A stretch of DNA of 64,000 nucleotides from Blasia pusilla. Lineage: Eukaryota > Marchantiophyta > Marchantiopsida > Blasiales. Both the position numbers and the translations under genes were made by a program. The DNA lies in assembly GCA_050084515.1 (NCBI GenBank), contig CM114272.1, forward strand, positions 48,980,001 through 49,044,000, read 5' to 3'. Shown piece by piece: positions 63,395-64,000 of the stretch; position 1 is the stretch's first letter, and each line of letters starts with the position of its first letter. The notes beneath the pieces are model-generated. The model was given only the letters and a program-made list of their open reading frames with translations. It made no database searches and was not told the origin of the DNA.

Positions 63395-64000
63395 TATGTT
63401 GTGCTTGGTAGCCGCTCAACGACGACCGGGTACGGTGCCCGTAGCCGCAACGCGCAGCCGATTGTTGTGCCGGTGCCGGCAACGTCGCACCATTCCATTG
63501 GAACCGCACCATCTATTGAGGAGTTTTGAGCAACGTCAATACGGGAGGAGTATGACTTGCTGATTGGAGGAGTTGCCTCCACGACCGAGTTGGGGTCGAG
63601 ATTTGCAGTTGCTGAGGAGCGACATTGACATGTGTTCAGGTTACCCATTCTTGTCCTTTACCTTGCACGTGTGAGGGATTCTGGGATTTGGGTAGTTTAT
63701 TTGGGGATATTGGGTGTGTGGATGCTGAGAGCATCATTTATGTATGTGGTTTAGGGGACATAGACTTGTGTGGGATGTCCGGAGTTGAGGGTAGGTTATC
63801 GATGAAATGATAGCCTGGTCGATTTGCCCCACCACGTCGCTTATTTCCGCATGTTACATGTCTCGGGGAGGGAGAGTGTAGATCGAGTGCCGCATGTTTG
63901 GGATGAGTGATTGAGGGATTTCTCACGAGGGTCATCACGGCGTCCGTTCGGGACTTTGAGAGGCGAGGTGGTGAACCCGAGAGTAGCTCTAGAGGTTTTA
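63395..64000 (+). mobile_element. Leader of a third methyltransferase-gypsy copy, running off the right edge
   Basis: The inverse complement of this stretch aligns with 11320-12095 over its whole length, including GGCTACCA near the start and GAGAGTAGCTCTAGAGG at the end. Orientation is opposite to copies A and B, so its gag should begin about 600 bp beyond the window. No protein of the element lies within the window. Confidence 0.75.

Overview
The window looks like nuclear DNA of a land plant or a close algal relative (streptophyte). Three host-type genes with spliceosomal introns are of plant type: a 2-oxoglutarate dioxygenase, a protein-isoaspartate methyltransferase and a cytosolic aspartyl-tRNA synthetase. 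They sit in a TE-rich background of decayed Ty1/copia, Ty3/gypsy, LINE, Helitron-like and Mutator-like elements with long CT/GT microsatellites. A gypsy family that carries its own cytosine-5 DNA methyltransferase, together with the overall TE mix, suggests a seed-free plant or charophyte. The species cannot be named from the sequence alone.

Layout. 1-4450: a nearly full-length but decayed copia element (LTRs 28-338 and 4155-4450). 4451-12100, minus strand: a decayed gypsy element ordered gag, protease, C5-methyltransferase, RT, RNase H, integrase. 12100-15784: no recognisable gene. 15785-17317: dioxygenase gene (3 exons). 19542-24498: PIMT gene (8 exons, one GC-AG intron, a long GT microsatellite just upstream of the last exon). 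24690-26320: LINE fragment. About 28400-40900: an unusual composite unit with two divergently transcribed, decayed genes. The minus-strand gene encodes a coiled-coil region, a ParB-like domain and a DNA-methylase-like segment. The plus-strand gene resembles a Mutator-type transposase with an N-terminal Cys/His zinc-binding region and a C-terminal SWIM finger. Introns, the shared promoter region and the flanks of both genes are filled with spaced short palindromes (arms GCAACCCGTCGG / CCGACGGGTTGC).

41554-43560: gag-protease fragment of a different gypsy element. 43669-44360: two 134-bp direct repeats in LTR-like sequence. 44269-47091, minus: second copy of the methyltransferase-bearing gypsy, cut off at the start of the methyltransferase. 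47690-50374: a second copia copy lacking its 5' part. 50378-51085: gypsy scraps around a partial copia LTR. 51695 to about 52500, minus: third copia fragment. 54182-57779, minus: aspartyl-tRNA synthetase (10 exons, all phases consistent). 59349-61736, minus: Helitron/PIF1 helicase remains. 63395-64000, plus: leader of a third methyltransferase-gypsy copy running off the right edge.

The host genes are unrelated housekeeping or metabolic genes with no shared pathway. The most interesting parts belong to mobile DNA: the palindrome-filled two-gene unit at 28-41 kb, and the gypsy family that carries a cytosine methyltransferase. Exon boundaries were set by hand from splice consensus, phase and family similarity recalled from memory; no database search was possible.
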